Shown here: in pieces, positions 27,543-36,936 of the stretch
Position numbering within the stretch: the stretch's first letter is position 1
Layout of the letters: each line of letters begins with the position of its first letter
Source: an uncultured Mucispirillum sp.
Lineage (GTDB): Bacteria; Chrysiogenota; Deferribacteres; Deferribacterales; Mucispirillaceae
Reading direction: 5' to 3'
Length of the DNA stretch: 64,000 nucleotides
NCBI GenBank assembly: GCA_944325215.1
Contig: CALUZC010000001.1
Span: 1-64,000, forward strand
Made by a program: the position numbers and the translations under genes
Notes under the pieces: generated by a model
What the model was told of the DNA's origin: nothing
The model's input: the letters and a program-made list of their open reading frames with translations, nothing else
Databases searched by the model: none

Positions 27543-28082
27543 ATGAGAAAAATATTATTTATTTTATTATTACTCGTTTTTTCTTTAGGTTCTGTTTATG
27601 CTGCTGATCTATCATTTGGTGGTGGTGTTGCATTATCTAGAACAAAAAGTGGTGGTTATGGTGAATTTGGTGCAACTTTATATAAAAATAATAATTTTGA
27701 GATGAGAAACTATCTTTCAATTGATGGTTATGGTAATAATAACACATCTTTTAATATTGGTTATCTTGGTTTTACTGAAAAATTAACTTTTGGTATGTCT
27801 AGTGCTCAGTTGGAAAACAATATATTTGTTCTTCCTTATGGTTTTATAGCAGGTAACTTTTCACTTGTTGGAGCAAAGGGTAATAATTTAGGCGATGAAC
27901 CTTTTTACTATGAAGTATATGCTGGTTTAGGTGCAGATTTATACAGTGGTAAAAATGTATCAATATTTGTTGAAGCAGGTGGTGGCTATGAATCATTTAC
28001 TTCAAGGCTGCCTGGCTATGATGTATTAGGAGCAGGGTTTGCACGTATTAATGTGGGTATTAGAGGATTTGTAAGAAAATAA
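27543..28082 (+). CDS. Probable outer-membrane beta-barrel protein
   Basis: 179 residues with a Sec signal peptide (MRKILFILLLLVFSLGSVYA). The mature part consists of alternating Gly/aromatic-rich strands (FGGGVALSRTKSGGYGEFG, YLGFTEKLTFGMSS, EVYAGLGADLYSGKNVSIF, FARINVGIRGFVRK), which fits a small eight-stranded outer-membrane barrel of the OmpX/outer-membrane-beta-barrel type. The C-terminus lacks a final Phe (ends FVRK). The specific function is unknown. It has its own consensus promoter and is the first gene on this strand before the NifU-like pair. Confidence 0.72.
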   Translation: MRKILFILLLLVFSLGSVYAADLSFGGGVALSRTKSGGYGEFGATLYKNNNFEMRNYLSIDGYGNNNTSFNIGYLGFTEKLTFGMSSAQLENNIFVLPYGFIAGNFSLVGAKGNNLGDEPFYYEVYAGLGADLYSGKNVSIFVEAGGGYESFTSRLPGYDVLGAGFARINVGIRGFVRK

Positions 28083-28121
28083 AAAAGCAATAAATAATTT
28101 TTATTTAGGGAGGAAATGGAT

Positions 28122-28814
28122 ATGATTTATTCTACTGAAGTAGAACATATGTGCCCAATTGCAAAGGGTGCGTATCATGGGCCAGCACCTATTCCACAAG
28201 AGGGAAAATGGGTTCAGGCAAAAGAAGTTAAAGATATTAGTGGTCTTACTCATGGTGTAGGCTGGTGTGCTCCACAACAAGGTGCATGCAAACTTACATT
28301 AAATGTAAAAAATGGTATAATTGAGGAAGCACTTGTTGAAACATTAGGTTGTTCTGGCATGACTCATTCTGCAGCTATGGCTTCAGAAATCCTCCCAGGA
28401 AAAACAATTTTAGAAGCATTAAATACTGACTTAGTTTGTGATGCAATAAACGTTGCTATGCGTGAATTATTTTTACAAATAGTATATGGTAGAAGCCAAA
28501 CTGCTTTTTCTGAAGATGGGCTTCCAATAGGTGCCAGCTTAGAAGATTTAGGTAAAGGTTTGCGTTCTCAAGTTGGAACAATGTTTGGTACAAAAGCAAA
28601 AGGTGCCAGATATTTAGAAATGGCAGAAGGTTATATTACACGTGTAGCAGTTGATGCTGATAATGAAATTATTGGCTATGAGTTTGTAAACCTTGGCAAA
28701 ATGATGGACGCAATTAAAAAAGGCACTCCTGCTGAAGATGCACTTAATGGTGCAAAAGGCGTTTATGGTAGATTTAACGATGCGGTAAAATATATTGACC
28801 CGCGTCACGAATAA
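28122..28814 (+). CDS. NifU-like iron-sulfur scaffold protein
   Basis: 230 residues of the IscU/NifU-like superfamily as found next to GGGtGRT proteins. Cysteines occur in HMCPIAKG, GWCAPQQGACKLT and ETLGCSGMTHSAAMASE; the last has the G-C-S/A-x pattern of IscU scaffolds. Role inference: assembly or delivery of an FeS cluster, perhaps to its partner. GGGAGG at 28108-28113 favours the ATG at 28122 over 28116. The GGGtGRT gene starts 18 bases after its stop, in the same operon. Confidence 0.8.
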   Translation: MIYSTEVEHMCPIAKGAYHGPAPIPQEGKWVQAKEVKDISGLTHGVGWCAPQQGACKLTLNVKNGIIEEALVETLGCSGMTHSAAMASEILPGKTILEALNTDLVCDAINVAMRELFLQIVYGRSQTAFSEDGLPIGASLEDLGKGLRSQVGTMFGTKAKGARYLEMAEGYITRVAVDADNEIIGYEFVNLGKMMDAIKKGTPAEDALNGAKGVYGRFNDAVKYIDPRHE

Positions 28815-28832
28815 TCACAAGGAGTGGATATT

Positions 28833-29831
28833 ATGGCATTATTTGAAAGTTATGAAAGACGTATTGATAAAGTAAATGCAGCTTTAAAAGAATATGGAAT
28901 ATCAAGCTGTGAAGAAGCACTTAAAATCTGTGAAGAAAAAGGTTTTAACCCTTATAATATGGTAAAAGAAATACAACCTATTGCCTTTGAAAATGCATGC
29001 TGGGCTTATACTTGTGGTGCAGCTATAGCTATTAAAAAAGGCTCAAAATCAGCAGCAGAAGCAGCTGAAAATATAGGTATTGGTTTACAGGCATTTTGCA
29101 TACCGGGCTCTGTGGCAGAAGATAGAAAAGTTGGTCTTGGTCATGGTAATCTTGGTGCGATGCTTTTAAGAGATGAAACAAAATGTTTTGCATTTTTAGC
29201 AGGTCATGAATCTTTTGCAGCAGCAGAAGGTGCAATTGGTATTGTTAAAAATGCTAATAAAGCAAGACAAACTCCATTAAGAGTTATATTAAATGGTCTT
29301 GGTAAAGACGCTGCTCAAATTATTTCTCGTATTAACGGTTTTACATACGTTCAAACTCAATTTGACTATGCTACTGGAGAAGTAAAAGTAGTAAAAGAAA
29401 AAGCATATTCTAATGGTGAACGTGCTAATGTTCGCTGTTACGGTGCAGATGATGTTAGGGAAGGGGTTGCAATTATGCACCTTGAGGGAGTTGATGTATC
29501 TATTACAGGTAACTCTACAAATCCAACACGTTTCCAACACCCTGTTGCTGGCACATATAAAAAAGAGTGCACAGAACAAAATAAAAAATATTTTTCAGTA
29601 GCATCAGGTGGTGGAACAGGTAGAACTCTGCACCCAGATAATATGGGGGCAGGTCCTGCATCTTACGGTATGACTGATACTATGGGAAGAATGCACTCTG
29701 ATGCACAGTTTGCAGGTTCTTCATCAGTTCCTGCTCACGTTGAAATGATGGGCTTTTTAGGTATGGGTAATAACCCTATGGTTGGTGCTACTGTTGCAGT
29801 AGCTGTAGCAACTGCTCAAGCATTAAAATAG
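28833..29831 (+). CDS. GGGtGRT-family protein
   Basis: 332 residues. The family is named after the motif seen here, SVASGGGTGRTLHPDN, followed by MGAGPASYGMTDTMGRMHSDAQFAG. It is common in anaerobes and always beside a NifU-like gene; the function is unknown. Cysteines occur early (SSCEEALKICEEKG, ENACWAYTCGAA) and in VRCYGADD, and could bind a cluster supplied by the neighbour. The start ATG at 28833 has AAGGAG upstream; a GTG at 28824 overlaps the SD. A strong terminator follows. Confidence 0.85.
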   Translation: MALFESYERRIDKVNAALKEYGISSCEEALKICEEKGFNPYNMVKEIQPIAFENACWAYTCGAAIAIKKGSKSAAEAAENIGIGLQAFCIPGSVAEDRKVGLGHGNLGAMLLRDETKCFAFLAGHESFAAAEGAIGIVKNANKARQTPLRVILNGLGKDAAQIISRINGFTYVQTQFDYATGEVKVVKEKAYSNGERANVRCYGADDVREGVAIMHLEGVDVSITGNSTNPTRFQHPVAGTYKKECTEQNKKYFSVASGGGTGRTLHPDNMGAGPASYGMTDTMGRMHSDAQFAGSSSVPAHVEMMGFLGMGNNPMVGATVAVAVATAQALK

Positions 29832-29856
29832 TATAATAAAAAATTATAAATTACAT

Positions 29857-29893
29857 AAACCAAACTTAGATATTTTCTAGGTTTGGTTTTTTT
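29857..29893 (+). terminator. Intrinsic terminator after the GGGtGRT gene
   Basis: A 14-bp stem (29857-29870 with 29876-29889; one G-U pair) is followed by a run of seven T. Confidence 0.92.
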
Positions 29894-29974
29894 ATTTTCT
29901 ATATAATATATTCATTGTATCTTTAAATTCATACTTGTATCTTGTTGGTAAATTATACTTTATAAATTTTATAC

Positions 29975-30003
29975 TTGTAAAAAAAAGATAAATTTTATAT
30001 AAT
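29975..30003 (+). promoter_or_regulatory. Predicted sigma70 promoter
   Basis: TTGTAA (29975-29980), 17-base spacer, TATAAT (29998-30003), 28 bases before the exported-protein gene at 30031. Confidence 0.7.
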
Positions 30004-30030
30004 GCACATAATAAACAAATTGGTGGAAAC

Positions 30031-30519
30031 ATGAGAATAGCATATCTTGTAATAATTATAACTTTTCTTAATTTTTCGTATCTTATTGCAGCAGAAAATG
30101 AGTATGTAATTAAAGAAAATAATTATGGAGTATTTAGTAAATCATTTATTGATATTACAAGTTCAAAAAATAGTTCAAAATGTAAGATTAACTTAAACAA
30201 CAGCCTTCTTTTTGAAGAAACATGCAATAGTGAAAAAGATATAAAACTCATATATTTTACTAATTTTTATAATAAAAATTCTGAAACAATATATTTTCTT
30301 GTATTTAATATTAATAATACAAAGCTTTTGATTATGGAATTTAATCAAAATATAACCAAATTAAAATTAAGAAATAAATCATATATAGAATGGGATAATA
30401 GTATACCTGAAATTATAGCAAATAATTCTGAAGCATCACTTACTATTAAAAAGTATGCTAACAATAAAGAAGTGCTTAAATATAAATACAAAAATGGTAG
30501 TGTAAGTAAAGGAAATTAA
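30031..30519 (+). CDS. Unknown exported protein
   Basis: 162 residues with a Sec signal (MRIAYLVIIITFLNFSYLIAA). The mature part is rich in Asn, Lys and Ser with short beta-like stretches and two cysteines (SSKCKIN and EETCNSE) that may form a disulfide. GGTGG precedes the ATG. A similar-looking exported protein follows 11 bases after its stop. No family recognised. Confidence 0.65.
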   Translation: MRIAYLVIIITFLNFSYLIAAENEYVIKENNYGVFSKSFIDITSSKNSSKCKINLNNSLLFEETCNSEKDIKLIYFTNFYNKNSETIYFLVFNINNTKLLIMEFNQNITKLKLRNKSYIEWDNSIPEIIANNSEASLTIKKYANNKEVLKYKYKNGSVSKGN

Positions 30520-30530
30520 TTGGTGATACT

Positions 30531-31001
30531 ATGAAAAAAATTATTTTTACAATTTTATTATTTATAATTCCATTATCAATACATGCAGAAACTAGTTTAT
30601 TTTCTATACACAGCCAGTGTTTGAATAATTCTGATGTAAGTGTATATATAAATAATAAAAAAGTTTATGGTTTTGAAGAAGAATATTATTTATCATTATC
30701 ACTTATATTTTATGTGGTTGATGATACAGGTAGGCAATACTATGTTTTTCAAGATAATCCAGAAGGTAATGCGTGTGATGGGGCTGATTTAAGAATTTTT
30801 GAAAGAATAAATAATAAATTTACATATATGGACACTATAGGCTGGTGTGGTCCTGGATATCCTGAAATATCATTTAATAATAATACAAAAGAAATAACAG
30901 TAAAAGGGCAGGCAGTAAGCAGATACCCAGAAGGAGTAATAATTCCACTTTTATACGTATATAAAAATGGTAAGGTAACAACTATAAAAGGTTATGACTA
31001 A
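30531..31001 (+). CDS. Unknown exported protein
   Basis: 156 residues with a Sec signal (MKKIIFTILLFIIPLSIHA). Mature part: SQCLNNSDVSVYINNKK, a Tyr-rich beta region, AGNACDGADLRIF-like segment and TIGWCGPGYPEISFNNNTKEITVKG. Three cysteines. The pattern of short strands suggests a small beta-rich periplasmic or surface protein. It is cotranscribed with the preceding exported gene. No family recognised. Confidence 0.65.
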   Translation: MKKIIFTILLFIIPLSIHAETSLFSIHSQCLNNSDVSVYINNKKVYGFEEEYYLSLSLIFYVVDDTGRQYYVFQDNPEGNACDGADLRIFERINNKFTYMDTIGWCGPGYPEISFNNNTKEITVKGQAVSRYPEGVIIPLLYVYKNGKVTTIKGYD

Positions 31002-31100
31002 TAATAAAAAGTATAAAGATATTTTACAAGTTATTCTTTTTTAATAACTTATGCTTTAAAATTTTGATTATATAAGTTTAAGTGCATTAATAAAGTCTAT

Positions 31101-31529
31101 TTAATATATTTTATTGATTTTGAACTGCCAGTCATCATCTGATGAAGATGAAAAATCATATTCTAATATTTCATCAATAGTATTTATTTTACAGTCATGG
31201 TTAAATGTAAGCACTTTTGCTTTTCTGCTTTTCATTTCATCATTTGTAATATATTTAGAAAGAGAAATAATAACTTCATCACCAACTTGGCAGCTTCTAG
31301 CAGCAGCACCATTTAAGCATACAACGCCACTTCCTTTTTCTCCCGGCAAAACATATGTGCTTATTCTTGCACCACTTGCTTTATTCCATATATATACAAA
31401 CTCCATTGGTCTAATGCCTGCTTTTTTAAGAATATCTTCATCAATTGTAACACTGCCATGATAATGCAGGGCACTTTCTGTGATTTTTATGCCGTGTAAT
31501 TTGGCTGCTATTACTTCTATTAATTCCAT
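31101..31529 (-). CDS. panD: Aspartate 1-decarboxylase precursor
   Basis: PanD makes beta-alanine for pantothenate and CoA from aspartate using a self-generated pyruvoyl group. The 142-residue precursor has the cleavage motif YHGSVTID, cleaved between Gly25 and Ser26, and the conserved KLHGIKIT and NKASGARISTYVLPGEKGSG. The C-terminal ~20 residues, rich in Ser/Asp, go beyond the usual ~126 residues. No other pantothenate gene is nearby. It is convergent to the exported pair. Confidence 0.92.
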   Translation of the reverse strand: MELIEVIAAKLHGIKITESALHYHGSVTIDEDILKKAGIRPMEFVYIWNKASGARISTYVLPGEKGSGVVCLNGAAARSCQVGDEVIISLSKYITNDEMKSRKAKVLTFNHDCKINTIDEILEYDFSSSSDDDWQFKINKIY

Positions 31530-31637
31530 TATTATATAACTCCATAAAGTAGTATTTATAAGATATATATTAAATATTAAAAGAAAGCAATTGAAATAAT
31601 TATAAATTTATATTATAGCATTTATATAGGTGATTAT

Positions 31638-32414
31638 ATGGAATATATTTCAGATTCATATTTTATATTATCAATTTTAATATTTGTATCATTTTGTGCA
31701 GGGTTTATTGATAGTATTGCAGGTGGTGGTGGTTTTATATTAGTGCCAGCTTTAATGCTTGCAGGTCTTCCCCCACAGTATGCTATTGCTACAAATAAAG
31801 TTCCTGCTGTTTTTGGAACAGCAACTGCTGCCTATAATTTTATACGCAGTAAAAAAGTTATATGGCCTATTGCTATAATAGGGCTTATTTTTGCATTACT
31901 TGGTGGAGCTGTTGGCTCTAGAATAAACCAAGGAATATCAGCTGATGTGCTAAATAAAATAGTGCTTATGATACTTCCTGTTGCTGCTATTATTACATTT
32001 ATACCTAAAAAGAATATGAAACAAAATGTAAGTAGTTTTTCTAAAAAAGAGCTATATATTGCTGCACCATTTATTACATTTATACTAGGTATATATGATG
32101 GGTTTATTGGACCGGGAATGGGGACATTTTTAATTATAGCTTTTTATTCTATATTAGGTATGGATATGGTAAATTCTTCAGCTGTTGCAAAAATAGTTAA
32201 TTTTGCTTCAGGGTTTGGCTCTTTAATAATGTATTTAAAAGCAGGGGTTGTAATTATGGCAATAGGACTGCCCCTACTTGTAGCAAATGTATTAGGCAGC
32301 TATATTGGAAGTAAACTTGCCATTAAAAAGGGACAGTCATTTGTAAAAATGATATTAATTATTGTATTTATTATAATGTTTGTATCTCTAACTATTAAGA
32401 TAATCAATGGATAG
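31638..32414 (+). CDS. TauE/SafE (TSUP) family permease
   Basis: 258 residues with eight hydrophobic segments. It shows the two repeated motifs of the family: FCAGFIDSIAGGGGFILVPAL with ATNKVPAVFGT, and LGIYDGFIGPGMGTFLIIAF with NSSAVAKIVNFASGFG. TSUP permeases export or import sulfur-containing or other organic anions (sulfite, taurine-derived sulfonates, lactate, and others). The substrate cannot be told here. It is monocistronic. Confidence 0.88.
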   Translation: MEYISDSYFILSILIFVSFCAGFIDSIAGGGGFILVPALMLAGLPPQYAIATNKVPAVFGTATAAYNFIRSKKVIWPIAIIGLIFALLGGAVGSRINQGISADVLNKIVLMILPVAAIITFIPKKNMKQNVSSFSKKELYIAAPFITFILGIYDGFIGPGMGTFLIIAFYSILGMDMVNSSAVAKIVNFASGFGSLIMYLKAGVVIMAIGLPLLVANVLGSYIGSKLAIKKGQSFVKMILIIVFIIMFVSLTIKIING

Positions 32415-32746
32415 TAAATTATTTCTATATTGTATTCAAGCAGGATATTTATATCCTGCATGATACTATCAAACAAAGTCATTTATGTTATTTAGATTTA
32501 AAATAGCAAATATAAAGTTAATATGTAAACCTAAATTGCAGTATGTATCAAATTAAGCAATATTAAAAGATTAATAAAATGCAGCAGGCAAATTATTGAT
32601 AATGATATTTTTTACTGCACTTTGTTTTGTATTTAGAAATGAATATAAAAATAAATCAGTTTATATTCTCAATAAATAAGAAAAAGTATAGTGTAAGTAT
32701 TCTGGCTAAATAAGATAATTATAAATATATTTTTTAATCATTTTTG

Positions 32747-32771
32747 CAGCATATTTATATGCTGTTTTTTT
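32747..32771 (+). terminator. Hairpin with T-run in gene-free region
   Basis: CAGCATA (32747-32753) pairs with TATGCTG (32758-32764) around a 4-base loop, followed by seven T. Confidence 0.7.
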
Positions 32772-32869
32772 ATTTTATACTTTAATACAAATATATGTAT
32801 TTCGTGATAATAGGGTTATTACATAAAATATATTGAGATATCAGTTAATAAGGTATCTTAAATTTAGAT

Positions 32870-32907
32870 AAAAAAAACCTTACTCCCTAAAATTAGGGAA
32901 GTAAGGT
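32870..32907 (-). terminator. Intrinsic terminator of the flavocytochrome gene
   Basis: Read on the minus strand, a 14-bp stem with one bulge (arms 32907-32893 and 32890-32877) is followed by a run of T8 about 25 bases after the stop codon. Confidence 0.9.
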
Positions 32908-32931
32908 CTTTATGTGTAATAATTTGATTAA

Positions 32932-34899
32932 TTATTTACCAGCTAAAGCTTGAGCAGCAGCTTGTGTACCTGCTATTCTACCAAATGTAACAGTTTCAGA
33001 AATGGAGTTACCACCAAGTCTGTTACCACCGTGAACTCCACCAGTTACTTCACCTGCAGCATAGAAGTTAGGAATAACTTTACCGTTGTTATCTATAACT
33101 TGTGCATTAGTGTTGATTTTAACACCACCCATAGTGTAGTGGATACCTGGGGCAATTTCAATTGCTACATAAGGTCCTTTAGTAAGTTTTTTCTCTAAAG
33201 TATCAGCTTTTTTGCCATATTTATCTTGTTTAGAATCAACTGCTTTGTTGTATTCTTCAATAGTAGCTTTTAAATTTTCAGCTGGAACATTGATGATTTT
33301 TGCAAGTTCATCTAATGTTTCAGCAGATTTAGCTAAATTAAGATGAAAATAACCTTCGATTTGTTTTAAATCTTTACGGATATTATCATCAAGTATAAGG
33401 TAAGCAGTTTGACCTTTTTGAGCTAAAATAGCTGCAGAAACTTTATCACGAGTAGAAAGTTCATCAAAGAACCTGTTACCTTCATGGTTTATCATAATAG
33501 CACCAACACCACGAACTGCTTCAGTAATAAGTGTGCTGCTGCCTACAGCAATAGAAGGGTGGATTTGGATTTGTTCCATATCAACAAATGCTGCATTAGC
33601 TTCTTTAGCTAAATCAAGACCATCACCTGTAGCACCAGGCTGGTTAGATGTAGTCATGCCTTTATAGTCTGGTTTGTATGAAACAACTCTATCAGCATTA
33701 GCAGAAAAACCACCAGAAGTTAATATAACTGCTTTAGCATGGATTTCATACATTCCTTTATGTTTACCGTCAATTACAGCACCATAAACACTGCCATTAT
33801 CATTTACTAATAATTTAACAGCAGGAGAGTTAACTCTTACATCAAGTTTTGATTTAACTGCATTATCTTTATATACATTAACAAGGTAGCTGCCCACTGC
33901 TGCACCACCTTCAGGAGCGTGGAAACGTTTATTTGTAGCACCACCACCGAAGTTTACAGCACTTAATTTTGCACCAATAGATGTAAGCCAAGCCATAGAA
34001 TCAGCAGAGTTATTTGCAAGCACATGAACTAAATCTGGGTTAGAAAGATTTTTACCACCTTTCATAGTGTCTTGGAACATTGTTTCAGCATCGTCTTGAA
34101 TACCTGCTGCTTTTTGGTAAGTAGTACCAGCTGCATTCATACCACCTGCTGCAAGTTGAGAGTTACCACCAGTAATAGGCATTTTTTCAACTAATATAAC
34201 ATTAGCACCTTTTTCTTGTGCAGTTAAAGCTGAAATAAAACCAGAACCACCAGCACCAATAACTAATACATCAGTTTCTTCAACAATATCAGATTTTGCA
34301 TTAGTGAAAGAAGCAATATCTAATTTTTTAGGAAGTGGTTTATTACCTGCAAAACTGATTTGGTTATCAAATGAGTGGCAGTTATTGCAATACATACTAG
34401 ATGGTTCATGACCACCATGACATGCTGTGCAATTTATAGTGCCAAGGTGAGAAGAGTGTGGATCAATCTCTAAGTCTTTAGTATAATCTTGAGATACTTT
34501 TGCTAAATCACCATGGCAGGAAACACAGTAAGCATTAACCATGCTTTCAGCATCATCTAAAAGACCAGATTCTCCATGACAAGCAGTGCAGGTAATACCA
34601 AACTGTTTCATATGGTCGCCTGCCATAAACTGAGCTTTTTCACCAGTAGTATAAGCAGTATCCTTTTCTTTTTCTAAAACGTTTACTGTTATCAATGGGT
34701 TTACTTCAGGAACTACTACTTCCTGTTGTTCTACTGTAGTAGTTTTTGCAGAAGTATTATCTGTTGGTGTAGTATTATCACTAACAGATTCATTTGCAAC
34801 CGCTGTTTGATTTTCAGCAGTTTCTGCTGGCTGCTGTTTTTTACATGCAGCAAATGCAAGCAGTAAAATGCTTAGTAAAATTAAGAACTTTTTACTCAT
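32932..34899 (-). CDS. Tetraheme flavocytochrome c, fumarate reductase type
   Basis: 655 residues. A lipoprotein-like signal (LLLAFAACKK) and a Thr/Asn/Glu-rich linker are followed by four CxxCH heme sites (CTACHGE, CVSCHGD, CTACHGG, CNNCHSF) between about 100 and 175. Then comes an FAD-binding fumarate reductase/succinate dehydrogenase domain: VIGAGGSGFISALTAQEKGA, GGNSQLAAGGMNAAG, and the C-terminal GGVHGGNRLGGNSISE with HYTMGGVKIN. This is the layout of periplasmic FccA enzymes that take electrons from menaquinol via a c-type cytochrome. Fumarate is the likely substrate, but related proteins reduce urocanate, methacrylate or other alkenes. The ATG at 34899 follows GGAGGAAAAGG. Confidence 0.9.
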   Translation of the reverse strand: MSKKFLILLSILLLAFAACKKQQPAETAENQTAVANESVSDNTTPTDNTSAKTTTVEQQEVVVPEVNPLITVNVLEKEKDTAYTTGEKAQFMAGDHMKQFGITCTACHGESGLLDDAESMVNAYCVSCHGDLAKVSQDYTKDLEIDPHSSHLGTINCTACHGGHEPSSMYCNNCHSFDNQISFAGNKPLPKKLDIASFTNAKSDIVEETDVLVIGAGGSGFISALTAQEKGANVILVEKMPITGGNSQLAAGGMNAAGTTYQKAAGIQDDAETMFQDTMKGGKNLSNPDLVHVLANNSADSMAWLTSIGAKLSAVNFGGGATNKRFHAPEGGAAVGSYLVNVYKDNAVKSKLDVRVNSPAVKLLVNDNGSVYGAVIDGKHKGMYEIHAKAVILTSGGFSANADRVVSYKPDYKGMTTSNQPGATGDGLDLAKEANAAFVDMEQIQIHPSIAVGSSTLITEAVRGVGAIMINHEGNRFFDELSTRDKVSAAILAQKGQTAYLILDDNIRKDLKQIEGYFHLNLAKSAETLDELAKIINVPAENLKATIEEYNKAVDSKQDKYGKKADTLEKKLTKGPYVAIEIAPGIHYTMGGVKINTNAQVIDNNGKVIPNFYAAGEVTGGVHGGNRLGGNSISETVTFGRIAGTQAAAQALAGK

Positions 34900-34988
34900 G
34901 TCCTTTTCCTCCAATATATCCTAGACATATGTTATACTTGTTTTTTACAAAATGCAATAAAATATTTTAAAAAAAATAAGATTTTTTT

Positions 34989-35015
34989 AACTTATAAAAC
35001 AATGTTTTATAAGTT
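34989..35015. repeat. Perfect 12-bp inverted repeat
   Basis: AACTTATAAAAC (34989-35000) pairs with GTTTTATAAGTT (35004-35015) around a 3-base centre. It overlaps the last codons of the YbaK gene and lies about 90 bases before the flavocytochrome start. It could be a terminator stem or an operator. The half-site TGTTTTATAA also occurs in a palindrome upstream of the rhodanese and molybdoenzyme genes (55775-55788). Confidence 0.6.
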
Positions 35016-35496
35016 ACCTTATACCTACTTCTACAAGTTCAGAATCCAGTATTTTAGGAAGTATTTTAGGATTAAGTTCCACAAGCATACCTTTTCTACC
35101 TCCATTAATATATATTTTATCAAGGTCTAATATTGTTTTTTCGATATATACTTTCATTTTCATTCGAGTTCCAAAAGGGGAGGTGCCGCCTACCAAGTAT
35201 CCAGAATGTCTATTAGCAACTTCTGGGGTGCAGGGGTGAACTGTCTTTGTATTCATATATCTTGCTAAATTTTTAACAGATACTTCCATATCACCATGCA
35301 TTAGCACAATAAAATATTCTTTTTTATCGTTTTCCATAATAAGTGTTTTAATTACTTTATGCTCATCAACACCTAATTCTTTAGATGAAACTTTTGTGCC
35401 ACCATGTTCTACATATTTATAAAACATTGGGGTATATACAACTTTTTTCTCATTTAAGTATCTTATGGCATTTGTAGATGGGACTTTATCTTTCAT
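35014..35496 (-). CDS. ybaK: YbaK/EbsC-type aminoacyl-tRNA deacylase
   Basis: 160 residues of the YbaK/ProX editing family, which removes misacylated amino acids, mainly Cys from tRNA-Pro. Family features: VFKTLI-like HKVIKTLIMENDKKEYFIVLMHGDMEVSVKNLA and GYLVGGTSPFGTRMKMKVYIEKTILDLDKIYINGGRKGMLVEL. It begins one base after the stop of the ABC ATPase gene and is the last gene of that operon. Confidence 0.87.
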   Translation of the reverse strand: MKDKVPSTNAIRYLNEKKVVYTPMFYKYVEHGGTKVSSKELGVDEHKVIKTLIMENDKKEYFIVLMHGDMEVSVKNLARYMNTKTVHPCTPEVANRHSGYLVGGTSPFGTRMKMKVYIEKTILDLDKIYINGGRKGMLVELNPKILPKILDSELVEVGIR

Positions 35497-35497
35497 A

Positions 35498-36241
35498 TTA
35501 ATAGCTGTTATTTAAAAATAGTTTTGTTCTTTCGTTTTTAGGGTTATTAAATATTTCATCAGGTGTGCCGCTTTCTAAAATTTCACCATCAGACATAAAT
35601 AATATTTTTGTGGCAACTTCTTTTGCAAAGCCTATTTCATGGGTGACAATAAGCATTGTCATTTTTTCTTCTGCTAACTGTTTCATGGTATAAAGCACTT
35701 CTTTAGTTATTTCTGGGTCAAGTGATGAAGTAGGCTCATCAAAAAGCATAATTTCAGGGTTCATCATTAATGCGCGGACGATAGCAACCCGTTGTTTTTG
35801 CCCACCTGATAAGCTGTCAGGGTAAACTTCAGCCTTATCAGCAAGCCCAACTTTTGCAAGTAAAGCCATACTTCTTTCTCTTATGGTTTTCCTGTTTTCA
35901 TTTTTTACAAGTTCAACTGGTTTTTCAAGGTTTCTAATAACTTTCATATGTGGGAAAAGGTTAAAATGTTGAAACACCATACCCATTTTTAAGGTAGCAT
36001 TTTTTACAGCAGATGCTGGCATATATTTTCCGTTTTCAACAAATTTTTCACCATCAATAGATATTGTGCCACCATCTATTTTTTCTAAATCTATCAAACA
36101 TCTTAAAAGCGTGCTTTTACCACTGCCTGATGAGCCTAATATTGCTATTACATCACCTTTTTCCACATTAAAAGATATATCTTTTAATACCTGTAAATGT
36201 CCGAAAGATTTTTTAAGATGACTTACTTCTATTATGCTCAT
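35498..36241 (-). CDS. Polar amino-acid ABC transporter ATPase
   Basis: 247 residues. Walker [11 protein letters not shown]-loop [13 protein letters not shown], signature [11 protein letters not shown], Walker [15 protein letters not shown] and the H-loop [11 protein letters not shown] are all intact. The sequence fits the GlnQ/HisP (PAAT) subfamily. It overlaps the permease gene by four bases. It energises import of an amino acid bound by the lipoprotein encoded upstream. Confidence 0.93.
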   Translation of the reverse strand: MSIIEVSHLKKSFGHLQVLKDISFNVEKGDVIAILGSSGSGKSTLLRCLIDLEKIDGGTISIDGEKFVENGKYMPASAVKNATLKMGMVFQHFNLFPHMKVIRNLEKPVELVKNENRKTIRERSMALLAKVGLADKAEVYPDSLSGGQKQRVAIVRALMMNPEIMLFDEPTSSLDPEITKEVLYTMKQLAEEKMTMLIVTHEIGFAKEVATKILFMSDGEILESGTPDEIFNNPKNERTKLFLNNSY

Positions 36242-36900
36242 AATGATTTACTCGTATATCTGAATTTTTTTTCAATTAATCTAAAAACAATTGTTAATAT
36301 TAGTATTAATAGTAGGTATAATACGCCTGCCATAACAAATGGCATAACAGAAACATGTTTAGATACAGCAGTCTTTGCTACATAGCTTATTTCTGCCACT
36401 CCTATTACATATACTAGTGATGTATCTTTAACTAATGTTATTGCTTCATTACTTAAAGAAGGCAGGCTTACTCGTATCATCTGTGGAATAATTACATGAA
36501 TATAAGTTTGCAGTTTTGAAAGCCCTAAAACCTTTGCTGCCTCAAACTGACCTTTATCAATGGCTAAAAGACCACCTCTAAATATTTCAGCAAAATAAGC
36601 AGCATAGTTTAGTATAAATGCTACTAATGCTGCTGTAAGCCTGTCAAAAGAAATGTATGGTGGAATATGTGGAACTACAAAATATATAAAGAATAACTGT
36701 AATATAAGCGGTGTTCCACGCATTATGGTAATATATATATTTATAAGCCATGTAATAGGTTTATATTGTGTTTTACCAAGCAGGGTGATAATAAAGCCTA
36801 GGGGAATCGATACAGTTATCACTACAATAAATATTAGCACCGTAATCTGAGCCCCTTGAAGCATAGCCTGGGCTGTCTGTATTAAATAACTGCTATCCAC
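36238..36900 (-). CDS. Polar amino-acid ABC transporter permease
   Basis: 220 residues with about five membrane helices and the PAAT EAA loop [30 protein letters not shown], plus [20 protein letters not shown]. GlnP/HisM type. It overlaps the ATPase gene by four bases and follows the binding protein gene by 36 bases; only one permease is present, so a homodimer is likely. Confidence 0.92.
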   Translation of the reverse strand: MDSSYLIQTAQAMLQGAQITVLIFIVVITVSIPLGFIITLLGKTQYKPITWLINIYITIMRGTPLILQLFFIYFVVPHIPPYISFDRLTAALVAFILNYAAYFAEIFRGGLLAIDKGQFEAAKVLGLSKLQTYIHVIIPQMIRVSLPSLSNEAITLVKDTSLVYVIGVAEISYVAKTAVSKHVSVMPFVMAGVLYLLLILILTIVFRLIEKKFRYTSKSL

Positions 36901-36936
36901 TTTATTTCACCCCGAAATGAATATATTTAAAATTTA

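Larger units (their letters stand above)
32415..32931. other. Long intergenic region, candidate small RNA
   Basis: 517 bases without a coding frame. A short stem lies just after the permease gene (32440-32459). A second plus-strand terminator-type hairpin lies at 32747-32771 with seven T after it, about 290 bases farther on. The second terminator has no gene before it, so an unannotated plus-strand transcript is possible. A minus-strand terminator for the flavocytochrome is at 32870-32907. No recognised RNA family. Confidence 0.45.
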
